Part shown: piece after piece, positions 10,777 to 20,074 of the stretch
How positions within the stretch are numbered: the stretch's first letter is position 1
Layout: each line of letters opens with the position of its first letter
Assembly: GCF_003206715.1 (NCBI RefSeq)
Contig: NZ_PZJU01000081.1
Location: forward strand, 9,490 to 48,519
From: Salinicola peritrichatus
GTDB lineage: Bacteria > Pseudomonadota > Gammaproteobacteria > Pseudomonadales > Halomonadaceae
Direction: 5' to 3'
DNA: 39,030 nt
The notes under the pieces: generated by a model
Told to the model about the DNA's origin: nothing
Database searches by the model: none
The model's input: the letters and a program-made list of their open reading frames with translations, nothing else
Made by a program: the position numbers and the translations under genes

Positions 10777-11432
10777 CAGGTGGCGTCCTCCACACCGAGA
10801 TCGTCAAGCTTGAGCTGAAGGCCGTAGATCGTCTGGTCCGCGTCCTGCGCCAGAGTCTGGGCCTGCTGGTAGGCTTCGCGCGCATCGTCGGGGCGTTCAA
10901 GGGCGGCGAAAGCGTCACCGCGAACGTCCTGTCGCTGCGCCTCGAGCGCACTGGGTATCGTCTGGTCGAGCGTCTTCAACGCCGCGTCGGGATCGCCGTC
11001 GGCGATCTGCAGCCGAGCCAGATCGAGGCGGGCGAGACCTTGTATATAGGGGCGGTCGCTATTCTCGACGATCTCGTTCAGGGCTTGCCGGGCACGCTCG
11101 TTGTCGCTGCTGTCGACGGCCAGCCTGGCTTCGATGAGCCCGGCCAGATCGCCGTACAGTGAGCCGCCGTGATCGCTCTGCAACTTGTCGGCGAAGGTGA
11201 ACGCCTGCTGACGGGCGTTGTCGTCGATGTTGTCACTGCCGGCGATGGCGATCAGTTGCTGATAGGTCACCGAGGCTTCGGCGGCCTGAGTATTCTGATA
11301 GCGTTGCCACGCCTGCCAGCCAAACACGCCGGCCACGGCAATGGCCACGCCGACCAGCAGGGCGGTGCCGTTGGATTTCCACCACTGCTTGATCGCATCC
11401 AACTGCTCTTCTTCGGTTCTCAGCTCCGCCAC
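10776..11432 (-). CDS. yfgM: YfgM-family SecYEG accessory protein
   Basis: Inner-membrane protein of 218 aa with an N-in single transmembrane segment and a periplasmic TPR-like domain. E. coli YfgM associates with SecYEG and PpiD and assists periplasmic chaperoning. Seen: N-terminal RTEEEQLDAIKQWWKSNG typical of the family, a TM helix at about residues 23-42, and an Ala-rich helical C-terminal part. It starts with GTG at 11430-11432, supported by AAGGAG 7 nt upstream. It is followed without a gap by bamB and is separated from upstream hisS by a 111-bp spacer filled with a tandem repeat. Confidence 0.92.
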   Translation of the reverse strand: MAELRTEEEQLDAIKQWWKSNGTALLVGVAIAVAGVFGWQAWQRYQNTQAAEASVTYQQLIAIAGSDNIDDNARQQAFTFADKLQSDHGGSLYGDLAGLIEARLAVDSSDNERARQALNEIVENSDRPYIQGLARLDLARLQIADGDPDAALKTLDQTIPSALEAQRQDVRGDAFAALERPDDAREAYQQAQTLAQDADQTIYGLQLKLDDLGVEDAT

Positions 11433-11464
11433 GGGCGGTCTCCTTGCACTATTGCTTACGACTG

Positions 11465-11535
11465 GCGCCGGCTTCGGGGCGCTGTAAAAAGCCGCTACGA
11501 GCTACGCGGTTAGCGCCGGCTTCGGGGCGCTGTAA
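11465..11535. repeat. pair of REP-like palindromic repeats
   Basis: A 23-bp sequence occurs twice, identically, at 11465-11487 and 11513-11535, 48 bp apart, in the spacer between hisS and yfgM. Each copy has an internal inverted structure (GCGCC...GGCGC around a GGCTTCGG core). The spacer between the copies holds AGCTACG/CGTAGC-like symmetry. A related core (reverse complement CCGAAGCCGCGC) is present in the tgt-queA spacer at 36620-36676. This resembles REP elements that sit between co-transcribed genes and modulate transcript stability. Confidence 0.7.
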
Positions 11536-11543
11536 TCGGGTCG

Positions 11544-12821
11544 CTATAAAAGCCGTGCGAGCCAGGCGATGGCGTCGTCCAGCGCTAGCGTCTGCTGGTC
11601 GCCATCGTCACGCAGCGGTTTCAGCGTCAGGCGGCCATTGGCGATTTCGTCCTCGCCGAGAATCAGCGCGACCTTGGCGCCACTGCGATCGGCGCGCCGA
11701 ATCTGACTCTTGAAGCTGCCGCCGCCGCAGTGTACCTGAAGACGCAGCGCGGGCAGAGCGTCGCGCAGGCGCTCGCCGAGCAGCAGGGCTTCACGCTCGG
11801 CCGCTTCGCCCATGGCCAGCAGGTAGGCATCGGCGCCGCCCTTGGCTTCCTCGGGAATCAGCTCGAGGGTTTCCAGCAGCAGCATGAGGCGTTCGAGGCC
11901 GATGGCGAAACCGACGCCGGGCGTCGGCTTGCCGCCAAGCTGTTCGACCAGGCCGTCGTAGCGACCGCCACCGCAGACCGTGCCCTGGCTGCCGAGTGCG
12001 GTGGTGGTCCACTCGAACACGGTACGCGAGTAGTAGTCGAGACCGCGCACCAGCCGCGGGTTGATGCGATAGCCGATGCCGGCGGCGTCCAGCGTGGCCT
12101 TGAGCTGCTCGAAGTGATCGCGGGACGCCTCGTCGAGATGATCCAGCAACTGCGGAGCGCCGGCCAGCATGTCGGCCATCTCCGGGTTCTTGGAGTCGAG
12201 AATGCGCAGCGGATTGCTGATCAGGCGGCGCCGGGAATCCTCGTCGAGCACCTCGCGATGGGTCTCGAAATAGGCTACCAGCGCTTGCCGGTAAGCCGCG
12301 CGGGCCTCCGGCGAACCCAGCGAGTTGAGCTCGAGCGTGACGTGCTCGGCCATGCCGAGTTGGCGCCACAGGCGGGCGGAGAGGAGGATGATCTCGGCGT
12401 CGATGTCCGGCCCGGTCATGCCGTAGGCTTCGATCCCGATCTGATGGAACTGACGATAACGCCCCTTCTGCGGGCGCTCGTAGCGGAACATCGGCCCCAT
12501 GTACCACAGTCGCTGCGTCTGGTTGTGCAGCAGGCCATGCTGCATGGCTGCGCGTACCACCGCGGCGGTGTTCTCGGGGCGCAGTGTCAGGCTCTCGCCG
12601 TTACGGTCGTCGAAGGTGTACATCTCCTTCTCGACCACGTCGGTAGCCTCGCCGATAGAGCGTGCGAACAGCGCGGTCTGTTCGACGATCGGGGTACGGA
12701 TCTCGCGGTAATCGTAGCGATCCATCAGCGAGCGCAACTGGCGCTCGACGTATTGCCACACCGGCGATTGATCCGGCAGCAGATCGTTCATGCCGCGAAT
12801 GGCTTGTATCTTGTTGCTCAA
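11544..12821 (-). CDS. hisS: histidyl-tRNA synthetase
   Basis: Class II aminoacyl-tRNA synthetase charging tRNA-His; 425 aa (E. coli 424). Seen: [13 protein letters not shown] at the N-terminus, motif 1 region, motif 2 [16 protein letters not shown], the histidine signature [15 protein letters not shown], motif 3 [11 protein letters not shown] and a C-terminal anticodon-binding domain. The start is TTG at 12819-12821: alignment to the family begins exactly there ([10 protein letters not shown]) and AGGAG lies 6 nt upstream. The further upstream ATG-free extension has no ribosome site. Downstream of ispG by 85 bp in the same direction. Confidence 0.96.
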   Translation of the reverse strand: MSNKIQAIRGMNDLLPDQSPVWQYVERQLRSLMDRYDYREIRTPIVEQTALFARSIGEATDVVEKEMYTFDDRNGESLTLRPENTAAVVRAAMQHGLLHNQTQRLWYMGPMFRYERPQKGRYRQFHQIGIEAYGMTGPDIDAEIILLSARLWRQLGMAEHVTLELNSLGSPEARAAYRQALVAYFETHREVLDEDSRRRLISNPLRILDSKNPEMADMLAGAPQLLDHLDEASRDHFEQLKATLDAAGIGYRINPRLVRGLDYYSRTVFEWTTTALGSQGTVCGGGRYDGLVEQLGGKPTPGVGFAIGLERLMLLLETLELIPEEAKGGADAYLLAMGEAAEREALLLGERLRDALPALRLQVHCGGGSFKSQIRRADRSGAKVALILGEDEIANGRLTLKPLRDDGDQQTLALDDAIAWLARLL

Positions 12822-12906
12822 CTGACACTCCTGCCTATAGCGAAGCGCCACGGGCGGGCGGCCCGGGCGTTCGTCGGTTACTCTGGATGCGGGTGCCGAG
12901 GCGTCA

Positions 12907-14022
12907 TCAAGCCTCGCGGGCGATGACGGCGTCGTCGCGATTCTCTTTCTCGCGCGCCTTTTCGCGGATCAACGCCTCGAGATCGTCGATCAGATGATCG
13001 TTGCGCAGCTTGCTGGCCGGTTTGCCGTCGATGTAGACCAGGTTGGCCGGACTGCCACCGGTGAGACCGATGTCGGTTTCCTTGGCTTCACCGGGGCCGT
13101 TGACCACGCAGCCGATCACCGAAACGTCGAGCGGCGTCATGATGTCGTCGAGGCGCTCCTCGAGCGCGTTCATGGTGCCGATGACGTCGAAATTCTGGCG
13201 CGAACAGCTGGGGCAGGCGATGAAATTGATGCCTTTCGAGCGCAGCCGCAGGCTCTTGAGCATGTCATAGCCGACCTTGACCTCTTCGACCGGATCGGCG
13301 GCGAGCGAGACACGGATGGTGTCGCCGATGCCGTCCATCAGCAGCATGCCCAGCCCGATCGACGACTTGACCGTACCCGAGCGCAGGCCGCCGGCCTCGG
13401 TGATGCCGAGGTGCAGCGGTTGCTCGATCTGCTTGGCCAGCAGGCGATAGGCGGCGACGGCCATGAAGACGTCGCTGGCCTTGACGCTGACCTTGAAATC
13501 GGGAAAGTCGAGGCGGTCGAGGTGATCGATGTGGCGCATGGCCGATTCGACCAGCGCTTCCGGCGTCGGTTCGCCGTACTTCTTCTGCAGATCCTTCTCG
13601 AGCGAGCCGGCGTTGACGCCGATGCGGATCGGAATGCCGTGATGGCGCGCGGCATCGACCACGGCGCGCACGCGATCCTCGCGGCCGATGTTGCCGGGGT
13701 TGATGCGCAGACAATCGACGCCGAGTTCGGCGACGCGCAACGCGATCTTGTAGTCGAAGTGAATGTCGGCGACCAGCGGGACGCTGACCTGACGCTTGAT
13801 CTTGCCGAAGGCTTCGGCGGCATCCATGTCGGGCACCGAGACGCGCACGATGTCGGCGCCGGCCAGCTGCAGACGCTGGATCTGCGCGACGGTGGCAGCG
13901 ACATCGTTGGTGTCGGTATTGGTCATGCTCTGCACGGCGATGGGCGCACCGCCGCCGACAGGCACGTTACCGACATGGATCTGTCGAGAGGGACGGCGGG
14001 TGATCGGAGATGGCGTATGCAT
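12907..14022 (-). CDS. ispG: 4-hydroxy-3-methylbut-2-enyl diphosphate synthase IspG
   Basis: Radical-free Fe-S enzyme of the MEP isoprenoid pathway that converts MEcPP to HMBPP. 371 aa (E. coli 372). Seen: [68 protein letters not shown], and the [4Fe-4S] ligands in ACPSCSRQ plus the later Cys in GCVVNGPGE. The start at 14022 matches the family N-terminus ([18 protein letters not shown]); an upstream in-frame start would overlap rodZ. It follows rodZ by 7 nt, the usual order rodZ-ispG-hisS. Confidence 0.96.
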   Translation of the reverse strand: MHTPSPITRRPSRQIHVGNVPVGGGAPIAVQSMTNTDTNDVAATVAQIQRLQLAGADIVRVSVPDMDAAEAFGKIKRQVSVPLVADIHFDYKIALRVAELGVDCLRINPGNIGREDRVRAVVDAARHHGIPIRIGVNAGSLEKDLQKKYGEPTPEALVESAMRHIDHLDRLDFPDFKVSVKASDVFMAVAAYRLLAKQIEQPLHLGITEAGGLRSGTVKSSIGLGMLLMDGIGDTIRVSLAADPVEEVKVGYDMLKSLRLRSKGINFIACPSCSRQNFDVIGTMNALEERLDDIMTPLDVSVIGCVVNGPGEAKETDIGLTGGSPANLVYIDGKPASKLRNDHLIDDLEALIREKAREKENRDDAVIAREA

Positions 14023-14029
14023 GGCGCTC

Positions 14030-15061
14030 TCAGTCTCCCAATGTGAAGCGGGCAACGTTGTTGCCGCCCGTGTATTGACTCAGGTCGATCGGCTCGCCGC
14101 GGTAGTCCAGCGTCACGCCGCTGGCGTTGCCGATGGTCAGGCGGAAGGGCGGCTCGCCTTCCGCGGTTGCCTGACTGCCGGCGGGCTGCAGGCCGCTGAA
14201 GATCCGATCGTCGTTGGCATCATAGATTTCGGTCCATGACTCTTCGCTGAAGGTCAGCGACAAGGTCGTGTCATCGCTCGCGGCAGCCGAATCGGAGGTT
14301 GCCGAATCGGTGTTCGGCGGCGTCTCGGAAGATGGCTCGACAGTATTCGCCAGGGTGGCGACTTGTTGGGCCTGTCGCTCGTCGGCATCGGGCGTCGAGG
14401 TTTCCGCCGAGGCCGAGACGCCGTCGCTGTTGGCAGCGTCGGAGGCGGTGTCGTCGGCCGGCAAGGAGGCTTCGTTGTCGACCTGCGGCGTATTCTGTCG
14501 GGTCGGCACCGGAGGTAGGACGGTGTCGGCATTGGGTTCCAGGCCGTTGTCGTCGCTGCCGGTGGTGTCGTCGTCGTTGAACGAGTCGACGGCGACGGGG
14601 GCATCGTCGCCACCACCGAAGACATCGTTGCCTTCACGGCTTTGCCACCACAACAGGGTCAGCGCGACCAGACCGATGATCACCAGCAGGGTAAAGAGCC
14701 GGAATAGCCACGCACCCACCCGGGAGGGGGGCTTGGCGGTGTTGACCGGCACCAGTTTGCGTTCGATGTCCGCCCGGCCATGGGTGGCATCATAGGCGTT
14801 GACGACGGCCGTCTCGTCCATCCCCATCAGGCGCGCATAGGCGCGCACGTAGCCGCGCCGATAGGCGGCGATCGGCACCTGGTCGAAGCGGTCCTCCTCG
14901 AGTCCGGCGACGACCGTCGGGCGCAGATTGAGCTGCAGCGCGACGTCTTCGAGACTCAGGCCCTGACGCTCGCGTTCGCGACGTAACATGACGCCTGCCG
15001 GTTCGTTTGGCGTCCGTGGTGCTTCTTGATGCTTCGGCTGCTGCTGGTCCATTTCGCTCAT
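14030..15061 (-). CDS. rodZ: cytoskeletal cell-shape protein RodZ
   Basis: Bitopic inner-membrane protein that links MreB filaments to the wall-synthesis machinery. 343 aa. Seen: cytoplasmic helix-turn-helix (Xre-like) domain at about 22-90 ([32 protein letters not shown]), basic juxtamembrane residues, one TM helix at about 115-137 ending LLWWQS, a long acidic Ser/Thr/Asp-rich periplasmic linker (about 140-255) and a C-terminal beta-rich DUF4115 domain ([19 protein letters not shown]...). ATG at 15061 has AGAAGGA 9 nt upstream. The linker is unusually acidic, which would fit a halophile (inference). Confidence 0.93.
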   Translation of the reverse strand: MSEMDQQQPKHQEAPRTPNEPAGVMLRRERERQGLSLEDVALQLNLRPTVVAGLEEDRFDQVPIAAYRRGYVRAYARLMGMDETAVVNAYDATHGRADIERKLVPVNTAKPPSRVGAWLFRLFTLLVIIGLVALTLLWWQSREGNDVFGGGDDAPVAVDSFNDDDTTGSDDNGLEPNADTVLPPVPTRQNTPQVDNEASLPADDTASDAANSDGVSASAETSTPDADERQAQQVATLANTVEPSSETPPNTDSATSDSAAASDDTTLSLTFSEESWTEIYDANDDRIFSGLQPAGSQATAEGEPPFRLTIGNASGVTLDYRGEPIDLSQYTGGNNVARFTLGD

Positions 15062-15088
15062 GAGCGAAAATCCTTCTGAATTCTAGGG

Positions 15089-15835
15089 TCAGTTCACCTT
15101 GGGAGCGCCAAGCTGTTGACGGTAAAAGGCGGCACGCGTCGAGTCTCCCTGAGCCGCGGCGATCTCGCTCGCCAGGCGCAGGCTCTCGGGATTCGTGCCA
15201 GCCACGGTGAAATAGCGCTGTAGACGCTCCCAGGCGCGTTGGTCGTTACCCTGCGTATGATCGATTCGTGCCAGGGCCAGCAGGCTGCGCGCATTGCGCG
15301 GATCGATATCGAGTGCCCGCTGATAGTGCGCTCGAGCCGCACTCGTGTCGCCCGTGGCCGTTTTACACTGGCCCAGATTCGCGAACAGCTGGGCTCTATT
15401 GGTATAGGTGATGTCCCGGCTGGCGAGTTCCAACTGCTCGCAGGCCTGCGCGTAGCGCTCGCGCTGATAGAGCAGGGCGGCATAATTGTTGCGAATCCGG
15501 GTCGCTGCGGGATCCGCTTGCAGTGCTCGTTGGAAGAAAGTCTCGGCCAGATCGAGTTCGTTCTGACGCTGATACAGCAGCGCCAATCCCTCGAGCGCGT
15601 CGCTGTCCTTGGCATCGAGCTCGAGGGCATGTTCCAGCGCCTGCTGGGCGCGTGGCAGGTTGTTCTCGGCGAGATAGGCCTTGCCGAGACGCGTATACGC
15701 TGCCGCCGCGTCTTCGGGATCGCTTCGGGACGGCCCGTTGGAGGCCACGGGCGTGGCACAGCCGCTCAGCAGACACGCCATGCCCATAGCGATACACAGC
15801 GCACGTATCGGGTAGGGACGGGGTTGGCGGGTCAT
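15089..15835 (-). CDS. pilF: type IV pilus pilotin PilF/PilW (TPR lipoprotein)
   Basis: Outer-membrane lipoprotein with TPR repeats that in Pseudomonas (PilF) is needed for assembly of the PilQ secretin. 248 aa, near the P. aeruginosa length. Seen: lipoprotein signal with LLSGC, then about six TPR units (YTRLGKAYLAENNLPRAQQAL, ALEGLALLYQRQNELDLAE, IRNNYAALLYQRERYAQAC, and so on). The start at 15835 yields the lipoprotein leader; the frame remains open further upstream without similarity. Position between rlmN and rodZ is the conserved one. Function in pili is inferred from the family; other pilus genes are outside this window. Confidence 0.9.
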   Translation of the reverse strand: MTRQPRPYPIRALCIAMGMACLLSGCATPVASNGPSRSDPEDAAAAYTRLGKAYLAENNLPRAQQALEHALELDAKDSDALEGLALLYQRQNELDLAETFFQRALQADPAATRIRNNYAALLYQRERYAQACEQLELASRDITYTNRAQLFANLGQCKTATGDTSAARAHYQRALDIDPRNARSLLALARIDHTQGNDQRAWERLQRYFTVAGTNPESLRLASEIAAAQGDSTRAAFYRQQLGAPKVN

Positions 15836-16012
15836 GTACGGCTCTCCCAGGGCTTGGGCTGTCGATGTTTGGCCGATCGAACCCCGAACGGCTGAAAATG
15901 AAGCGGTTTTGGGGCTCCCATCAAAGCGCCGCGCCGGGTTGAAGTCAAGGCAACCGCCGCGAGACATGGCGGCTCAACATCAGCCTCGGTAAGTGTCCTG
16001 CCATCCTCTGGT

Positions 16013-17146
16013 TCAATCGGCATCGAGCTGGATAGATTGAATGTAGCGTTCATGCCGCCGGGTCCGGTCCTTGACGCGCCCGACCAGCTGGCCGCAGGCC
16101 GCATCGATGTCGTCGCCACGGGTCGTGCGCACGGGAGCGGTGTAACCCAGTTCATAGAGCCAGCGCTGGAAACGCATGACCTGATTGCGCGACGGCTTTT
16201 CGTAACCCGAATGCGGGAACGGATTGAACGGAATCAGGTTGACCTTGCAGGGCAGCTCATCGAGCAGTGTCGCCAGTTGCCGGGCATGTTCCTGCTGATC
16301 GTTGACGTCCTTGATCAGGGTGTACTCGATGGTGATGTGGCGGGTGTCGCCGCACTTCTCGAGATAGCGCTGGCAGGCATCGAGCAGCTTGCGGATGTTG
16401 TACTTGCGGTTGAGCGGGACCAGCTCGTTGCGCAGCTCGTCGTTGGCGGCGTGCAGCGAGATCGCCAGGCTGACGTCGAGTTCGTCGCCGAGCTTGTCGA
16501 TCATCGGCACCACGCCGGAGGTCGACAGCGTGACGCGTCGCTTGGACAGGCCGTAGGCGTTGTCGTCGAGCATCAGCTTCATCGACGGCACTACGTTGTC
16601 GTAGTTGAGCAGGGGCTCGCCCATGCCCATCATCACCACGTTGGTGATCGCCTTGCGTCCATCGGCGGCGCTCATGCGGCCACCGGCGCGCTGCTGGGCG
16701 ACCCAGACCTGGCCGATGATCTCGGCACTGGTCAGATTGCGCTGGAAGCCCTGCTTGCCGGTGGAGCAGAAGCTGCAATCGAGCGAACAGCCCACCTGCG
16801 ACGACACGCACAGCGTGCGCCGGGTACCGTTGTCGGCGGGAATCAATACCGTCTCGACGTAGCTGCCATCCTCCACTTCCAGTACCCATTTGCGCGTGCC
16901 GTCGCTGGAGGTGCCTTCATAGACCACGCCCGGCCCGCGGATCTCGGCGTGTTCGGCCAGACGCGCGCGCAGCGGCTTGGAGAGGTTGGTCATCGACTCG
17001 AAATCGTCACAACCTTCCTGATGAATCCACTTCATGACCTGGGCGGCGCGAAACTTCTTCTCGCCCAAGGAGACGAAAAACGCCTCCATCTGCTCGCGAG
17101 AGAGCCCCAGGAGATTGGTGCGGGGAGTGGCGGTGGCAACGCTCAT
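16013..17146 (-). CDS. rlmN: 23S rRNA (adenine2503-C2)/tRNA methyltransferase RlmN
   Basis: Radical-SAM dual-specificity enzyme that methylates C2 of A2503 in 23S rRNA and A37 in a set of tRNAs. 377 aa. Seen: N-terminal [13 protein letters not shown]...[14 protein letters not shown], the radical SAM motif CSLDCSFC (Cys-x3-Cys-x2-Cys), [22 protein letters not shown], and the C-terminal catalytic Cys in [10 protein letters not shown]. It follows ndk at 82 bp, with a strong inverted repeat between them. All expected active-site residues are present. Confidence 0.97.
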   Translation of the reverse strand: MSVATATPRTNLLGLSREQMEAFFVSLGEKKFRAAQVMKWIHQEGCDDFESMTNLSKPLRARLAEHAEIRGPGVVYEGTSSDGTRKWVLEVEDGSYVETVLIPADNGTRRTLCVSSQVGCSLDCSFCSTGKQGFQRNLTSAEIIGQVWVAQQRAGGRMSAADGRKAITNVVMMGMGEPLLNYDNVVPSMKLMLDDNAYGLSKRRVTLSTSGVVPMIDKLGDELDVSLAISLHAANDELRNELVPLNRKYNIRKLLDACQRYLEKCGDTRHITIEYTLIKDVNDQQEHARQLATLLDELPCKVNLIPFNPFPHSGYEKPSRNQVMRFQRWLYELGYTAPVRTTRGDDIDAACGQLVGRVKDRTRRHERYIQSIQLDAD

Positions 17147-17195
17147 GGCAACGGAGTCGGCTCGAGGATGGGTATCTGTGAGTGGAAGGAAGGCC

Positions 17196-17220
17196 CCGAC
17201 CGGCCGGATTGGCCGGTCGG
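17196..17220 (-). terminator. probable ndk terminator
   Basis: A perfect 10-bp inverted repeat (CCGACCGGCC/GGCCGGTCGG, 5-nt loop) begins 8 bp past the ndk stop. On the minus strand it is followed by a pyrimidine-rich GGCCTTCCTTCC rather than a pure T-run, so termination may be partial and rlmN may be partly read through. Confidence 0.45.
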
Positions 17221-17228
17221 ATGACGCA

Positions 17229-17657
17229 TCAGCCGCGCGGGCAGATTTCGTCGTCGCTGAAGAAATAGCTGACCTCGCGCGCGGCGGATTCGGGCGCGTC
17301 GGAGCCGTGCACGGCGTTGGCGTCGATGGACGACGCGAAGTCGGCGCGGATGGTGCCCGGCGCGGCTTCCTGCGGGTTGGTCGCGCCCATCAGTTCGCGG
17401 TTCTTGGCGATGGCGCTTTCACCTTCGAGGACCTGAACCATCACCGGACCGGAGGTCATGAAAGCGACCAGGTCGTTGAAGAAGCCGCGCTCTTTGTGCT
17501 CGGCATAGAAGCCTTCGGCCTGCTCCTTGGAGAGGTGCAGCATCTTGGCCGCGACGATGCGCAGACCGGCTTTCTCGAAGCGGCTGTAGATATCGCCGAT
17601 CACGTTTTTGGCAACGGCATCGGGTTTGATGATGGAAAGCGTGCGCTCGGTGGCCAT
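17229..17657 (-). CDS. ndk: nucleoside diphosphate kinase
   Basis: Transfers the gamma phosphate between nucleoside di- and triphosphates through a phospho-histidine. 142 aa (E. coli 143). Seen: [12 protein letters not shown] at the N-terminus, [14 protein letters not shown], the substrate-binding [18 protein letters not shown] and the active-site His in [15 protein letters not shown] at 17657 has AGGAGA 8 nt upstream. It is bracketed by two hairpins (17196-17220 and 17729-17760), so it may be a separate transcript within the isc-to-der gene run. Confidence 0.97.
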   Translation of the reverse strand: MATERTLSIIKPDAVAKNVIGDIYSRFEKAGLRIVAAKMLHLSKEQAEGFYAEHKERGFFNDLVAFMTSGPVMVQVLEGESAIAKNRELMGATNPQEAAPGTIRADFASSIDANAVHGSDAPESAAREVSYFFSDDEICPRG

Positions 17658-17728
17658 GACTTCGGTCTCCTGGCTGATAATGGTGAAACGACTGCGATTG
17701 GCAGTCGGAATTCGAACGGGTGATGCGA

Positions 17729-17760
17729 GACGACGCGCCACGAAGGAGTGGCGCGTCGTC
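17729..17760 (-). terminator. 13-bp perfect hairpin between iscA and ndk
   Basis: GACGACGCGCCAC pairs perfectly with GTGGCGCGTCGTC around a 6-nt loop, one of the longest stems in the window. It lies 131 bp beyond the iscA stop and 72 bp before ndk. No T-run follows on the minus strand. It may be a terminator, a processing site or a REP-like unit. Confidence 0.45.
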
Positions 17761-17890
17761 CGGAGTCATCGCTGGCCGGTGCCGAGTAGGATCGGCCCCG
17801 GCCGAAAAATCGCGCCATTGTAGCGCAAGCCCGCAGCCGACGCATCTCGCGCGGCGAAGCCGTGGGGCTGCGTTCAGACGCTGAAGCTTA

Positions 17891-18217
17891 TCAGACGCTA
17901 AAGCTCTCGCCGCAGCCGCATTCGTCGGTCACGTTGGGGTTATTGAAGCGGAAGAAGCGATTGAGCCCTTCGCTGACGTAGTCGACCTCGGTGCCGTCGA
18001 GGATCGCCAGGGCATCCTTGTCGACCAGCACCTTCACGCCGCGCTCCTCGAAAGCGACATCGTCCTCGCGCGCCTCGTCGGCGATGTCGAGCACGTAACT
18101 GTAGCCGGAACAGCCGCTGGGCTTGACCGCGACGCGTAGCCCCAGGCCGCTGCCGCGCTCCTCGAGCACGTGACGGATCTGATTGGCGGCGGCTTCACTG
18201 ATGGTGATGTTTTGCAT
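17891..18217 (-). CDS. iscA: A-type iron-sulfur carrier IscA
   Basis: HesB/IscA-family protein of 108 aa that carries iron or [4Fe-4S] clusters to apo-targets. Seen: [18 protein letters not shown] with Cys36 and the C-terminal CGCGESFSV with Cys100 and Cys102, the three invariant cysteines (E. coli IscA 35, 99, 101). The [17 protein letters not shown] ending is closer to IscA than to ErpA or SufA. In most gammaproteobacteria iscU lies between iscS and iscA; here iscA follows iscS by only 44 bp and no scaffold gene is present. Confidence 0.93.
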   Translation of the reverse strand: MQNITISEAAANQIRHVLEERGSGLGLRVAVKPSGCSGYSYVLDIADEAREDDVAFEERGVKVLVDKDALAILDGTEVDYVSEGLNRFFRFNNPNVTDECGCGESFSV

Positions 18218-18261
18218 GGCATTTCTCCCTGCCGTGGATGAAGGGCAATGGAGCCTTCATC

Positions 18262-19437
18262 TCAACGATGATTCATGGTGGCCTCGGCCGGTTGGCGCAA
18301 TCCGCTCAGCGCGCGGCGGATTTCCTCGACCGCGCCGTCTATCTCTTCAATGGTGGTGAAACGGCCGAAACTAAAGCGGATCGACGCCAGCGCCTGCGAA
18401 TGGGGTACGCCGATTCCCTTGAGCACGTAGGAAGGCTCGACGCTGGCGGAGTTGCAGGCGGAACCGGTGGAAACCGCCAGTCCGCGCAGTGCTATCAGCA
18501 GCGATTCACCATCCACGCCATCGAAGGCCAGATTGACGATATTGGGCACGGCCTGCTCGAGCGGCGAATGGATGTGGATACCGTCGCAAGCCGACAGGCC
18601 ATCCAGAAAACGCTGCCGCAAAGCATGGGCGTGCTCGCCGTCGGCCTCGCGCTGATCGAGGGCCAGCGCGAACGCTTCGCCCATGCCGACGATCTGATGC
18701 GTCGCTAGCGTCCCCGAGCGCATGCCGCGCTCGTGGCCACCGCCGTGGATCAGCGCTTCGATACGCAGATCGGGATCGCGGCGCACGTAGAGCACGCCGA
18801 TGCCCTTGGGACCATAGACCTTGTGTCCTGAAACCGACATCAGATCGATACCCATGGCCTCGACATCGAGCGCCAGCCGGCCGGCAGCCTGCACCGCATC
18901 GGTATGAAAACGAGCGCCGAATTCATGCGCGACGGCGGAGAGCGCGGTGAGATCGTTGACGCTGCCGAGCTCGTTGTTGACCGCCATCAGCGATACCAGC
19001 ACGGTGTCCTCGCGCATCGCCTCGCGCAGTTGCTCGGGCGTGACGCGCCCGTCGGGTCCCGGTGTCAGCCAGGTCACCTCGAAACCCTCGGCTTCCAGGG
19101 CGATGGCGGTATCCACGATCGCCTTGTGCTCGATGATCGAGGTCACCAGGTGGCGCCCGCGGGCACGATTGGCACGCATGAAGCCGGTCAGGGCAAGATT
19201 GTCCGCCTCGGTGGCGCCCGAGGTCCAGACGATCTCGCGCGGATCGGCGCCGATCAGGTCGGCGACCTGACGCCGGGCGTTTTCGACCGCCTGCTCGGCC
19301 AGCCAGCCGGGCATGTGGCTGCGCGAGGCCGGATTGGCGTAGACGCCATCGAGTGTCAGATGACGCACCATCTGCTCGACCACTCGAGGATCGGCGGGCG
19401 TCGTGGCGGCGTAATCGAGATAGATTGGAGCGCTCAT
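18262..19437 (-). CDS. iscS: cysteine desulfurase IscS, short C-terminus
   Basis: PLP enzyme that removes sulfur from cysteine to supply Fe-S cluster assembly and tRNA thiolation. 391 aa. Seen: PIYLDYAATTPADPRV at the N-terminus, SGATEADNLA, the PLP lysine in SGHKVYGPKGIG, GGGHERGMRSGTL, and the mobile-loop catalytic Cys328 in STGSACNSAS. Family identity is strong up to LSGLR, after which the protein ends in a short unrelated tail (QPAEATMNHR). E. coli IscS (404 aa) has about 20 further residues there that contribute to IscU binding. Together with the missing iscU this suggests a changed partner. It follows iscR by 83 bp and is probably under IscR control. Confidence 0.95.
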   Translation of the reverse strand: MSAPIYLDYAATTPADPRVVEQMVRHLTLDGVYANPASRSHMPGWLAEQAVENARRQVADLIGADPREIVWTSGATEADNLALTGFMRANRARGRHLVTSIIEHKAIVDTAIALEAEGFEVTWLTPGPDGRVTPEQLREAMREDTVLVSLMAVNNELGSVNDLTALSAVAHEFGARFHTDAVQAAGRLALDVEAMGIDLMSVSGHKVYGPKGIGVLYVRRDPDLRIEALIHGGGHERGMRSGTLATHQIVGMGEAFALALDQREADGEHAHALRQRFLDGLSACDGIHIHSPLEQAVPNIVNLAFDGVDGESLLIALRGLAVSTGSACNSASVEPSYVLKGIGVPHSQALASIRFSFGRFTTIEEIDGAVEEIRRALSGLRQPAEATMNHR

Positions 19438-19520
19438 GGCACGTAAAGGTCTCTGAAAGTCGATCGAAATAGGAGGCGCTGCGCCACTCTATGACGTGGC
19501 TCATCCTATAGCGTAGCTGC

Positions 19521-20009
19521 TCAGTGCGACGATACCGTGATGGTGGCGGGATCATCCTCGAGCGTGGGGAGTTCGGCTTTGCGCTGACGCTGGGCGATGG
19601 TGCGAACCTCTTCCCGCCGCACCAGTTCCTGCAGGCTGATATCGCTCAGGAAACGCTGGATTTCGTCGGAAAGATCGCACCACAGATGATGCGTGATGCA
19701 CTTGCTGCCCTGCTGACAGTCCGCCTGGCCGTGACAACGAGTCGCATCCACCGATTCGTTGACCGCGTCGATGACCCCGGCGACCGAGATCGCCGCCGGC
19801 TCACGTCCCAGCCGGTAGCCACCGCCGGGACCGCGCACGCTGGTCACCAGCTTGGCCCGGCGCAGGCGTGCGAACAACTGCTCGAGATAAGAGAGCGAAA
19901 TGTCCTGGCGCTTGGAGATATCCGCCAGACAAACCGGCCCCTGATCGGCATTGAGCGCCAGATCGAGCATGGCAGTGACAGCATAGCGGCCCTTGGTGGT
20001 CAGACGCAT
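19521..20009 (-). CDS. iscR: Fe-S cluster regulator IscR
   Basis: Rrf2-family transcription factor of 162 aa that binds a [2Fe-2S] cluster and represses the isc operon when clusters are plentiful. Seen: [18 protein letters not shown], winged-helix DNA-binding region ([28 protein letters not shown]) and the cluster ligands Cys92, Cys98, Cys104 and His107, with the exact family spacing. A promoter overlapping an IscR type 1 site lies just upstream (20042-20074). No clear Shine-Dalgarno precedes the ATG at 20009; the predicted 5' leader is about 26 nt. Confidence 0.96.
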   Translation of the reverse strand: MRLTTKGRYAVTAMLDLALNADQGPVCLADISKRQDISLSYLEQLFARLRRAKLVTSVRGPGGGYRLGREPAAISVAGVIDAVNESVDATRCHGQADCQQGSKCITHHLWCDLSDEIQRFLSDISLQELVRREEVRTIAQRQRKAELPTLEDDPATITVSSH

Positions 20010-20041
20010 CGGCGGAGTTCGGCGGTCGCGAGGTTGCCGGC

Positions 20042-20074
20042 ATTATGGAAAAACCGAGTATCGTGGTCAACCAT
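20042..20074 (-). promoter_or_regulatory. isc operon promoter with IscR type 1 site
   Basis: On the minus strand TTGACC (20065-20070), a 17-bp spacer and CATAAT (20042-20047) form a good sigma70 promoter. The -35 lies inside TTGACCACGATACTCGG, which matches the E. coli iscR type 1 operator (TTGACC-N5-ACTCGG core) at the expected positions. Occupancy by [2Fe-2S]-IscR here would block RNA polymerase. Start point expected near 20035. Confidence 0.82.

Noticed and set aside
12994-14046. 350-codon open frame opposite ispG
   Set aside because: Antisense to a well-conserved ispG, no motif and no ribosome site.
16037-17224. 395-codon open frame opposite rlmN
   Set aside because: Antisense shadow of rlmN with no recognisable domain.
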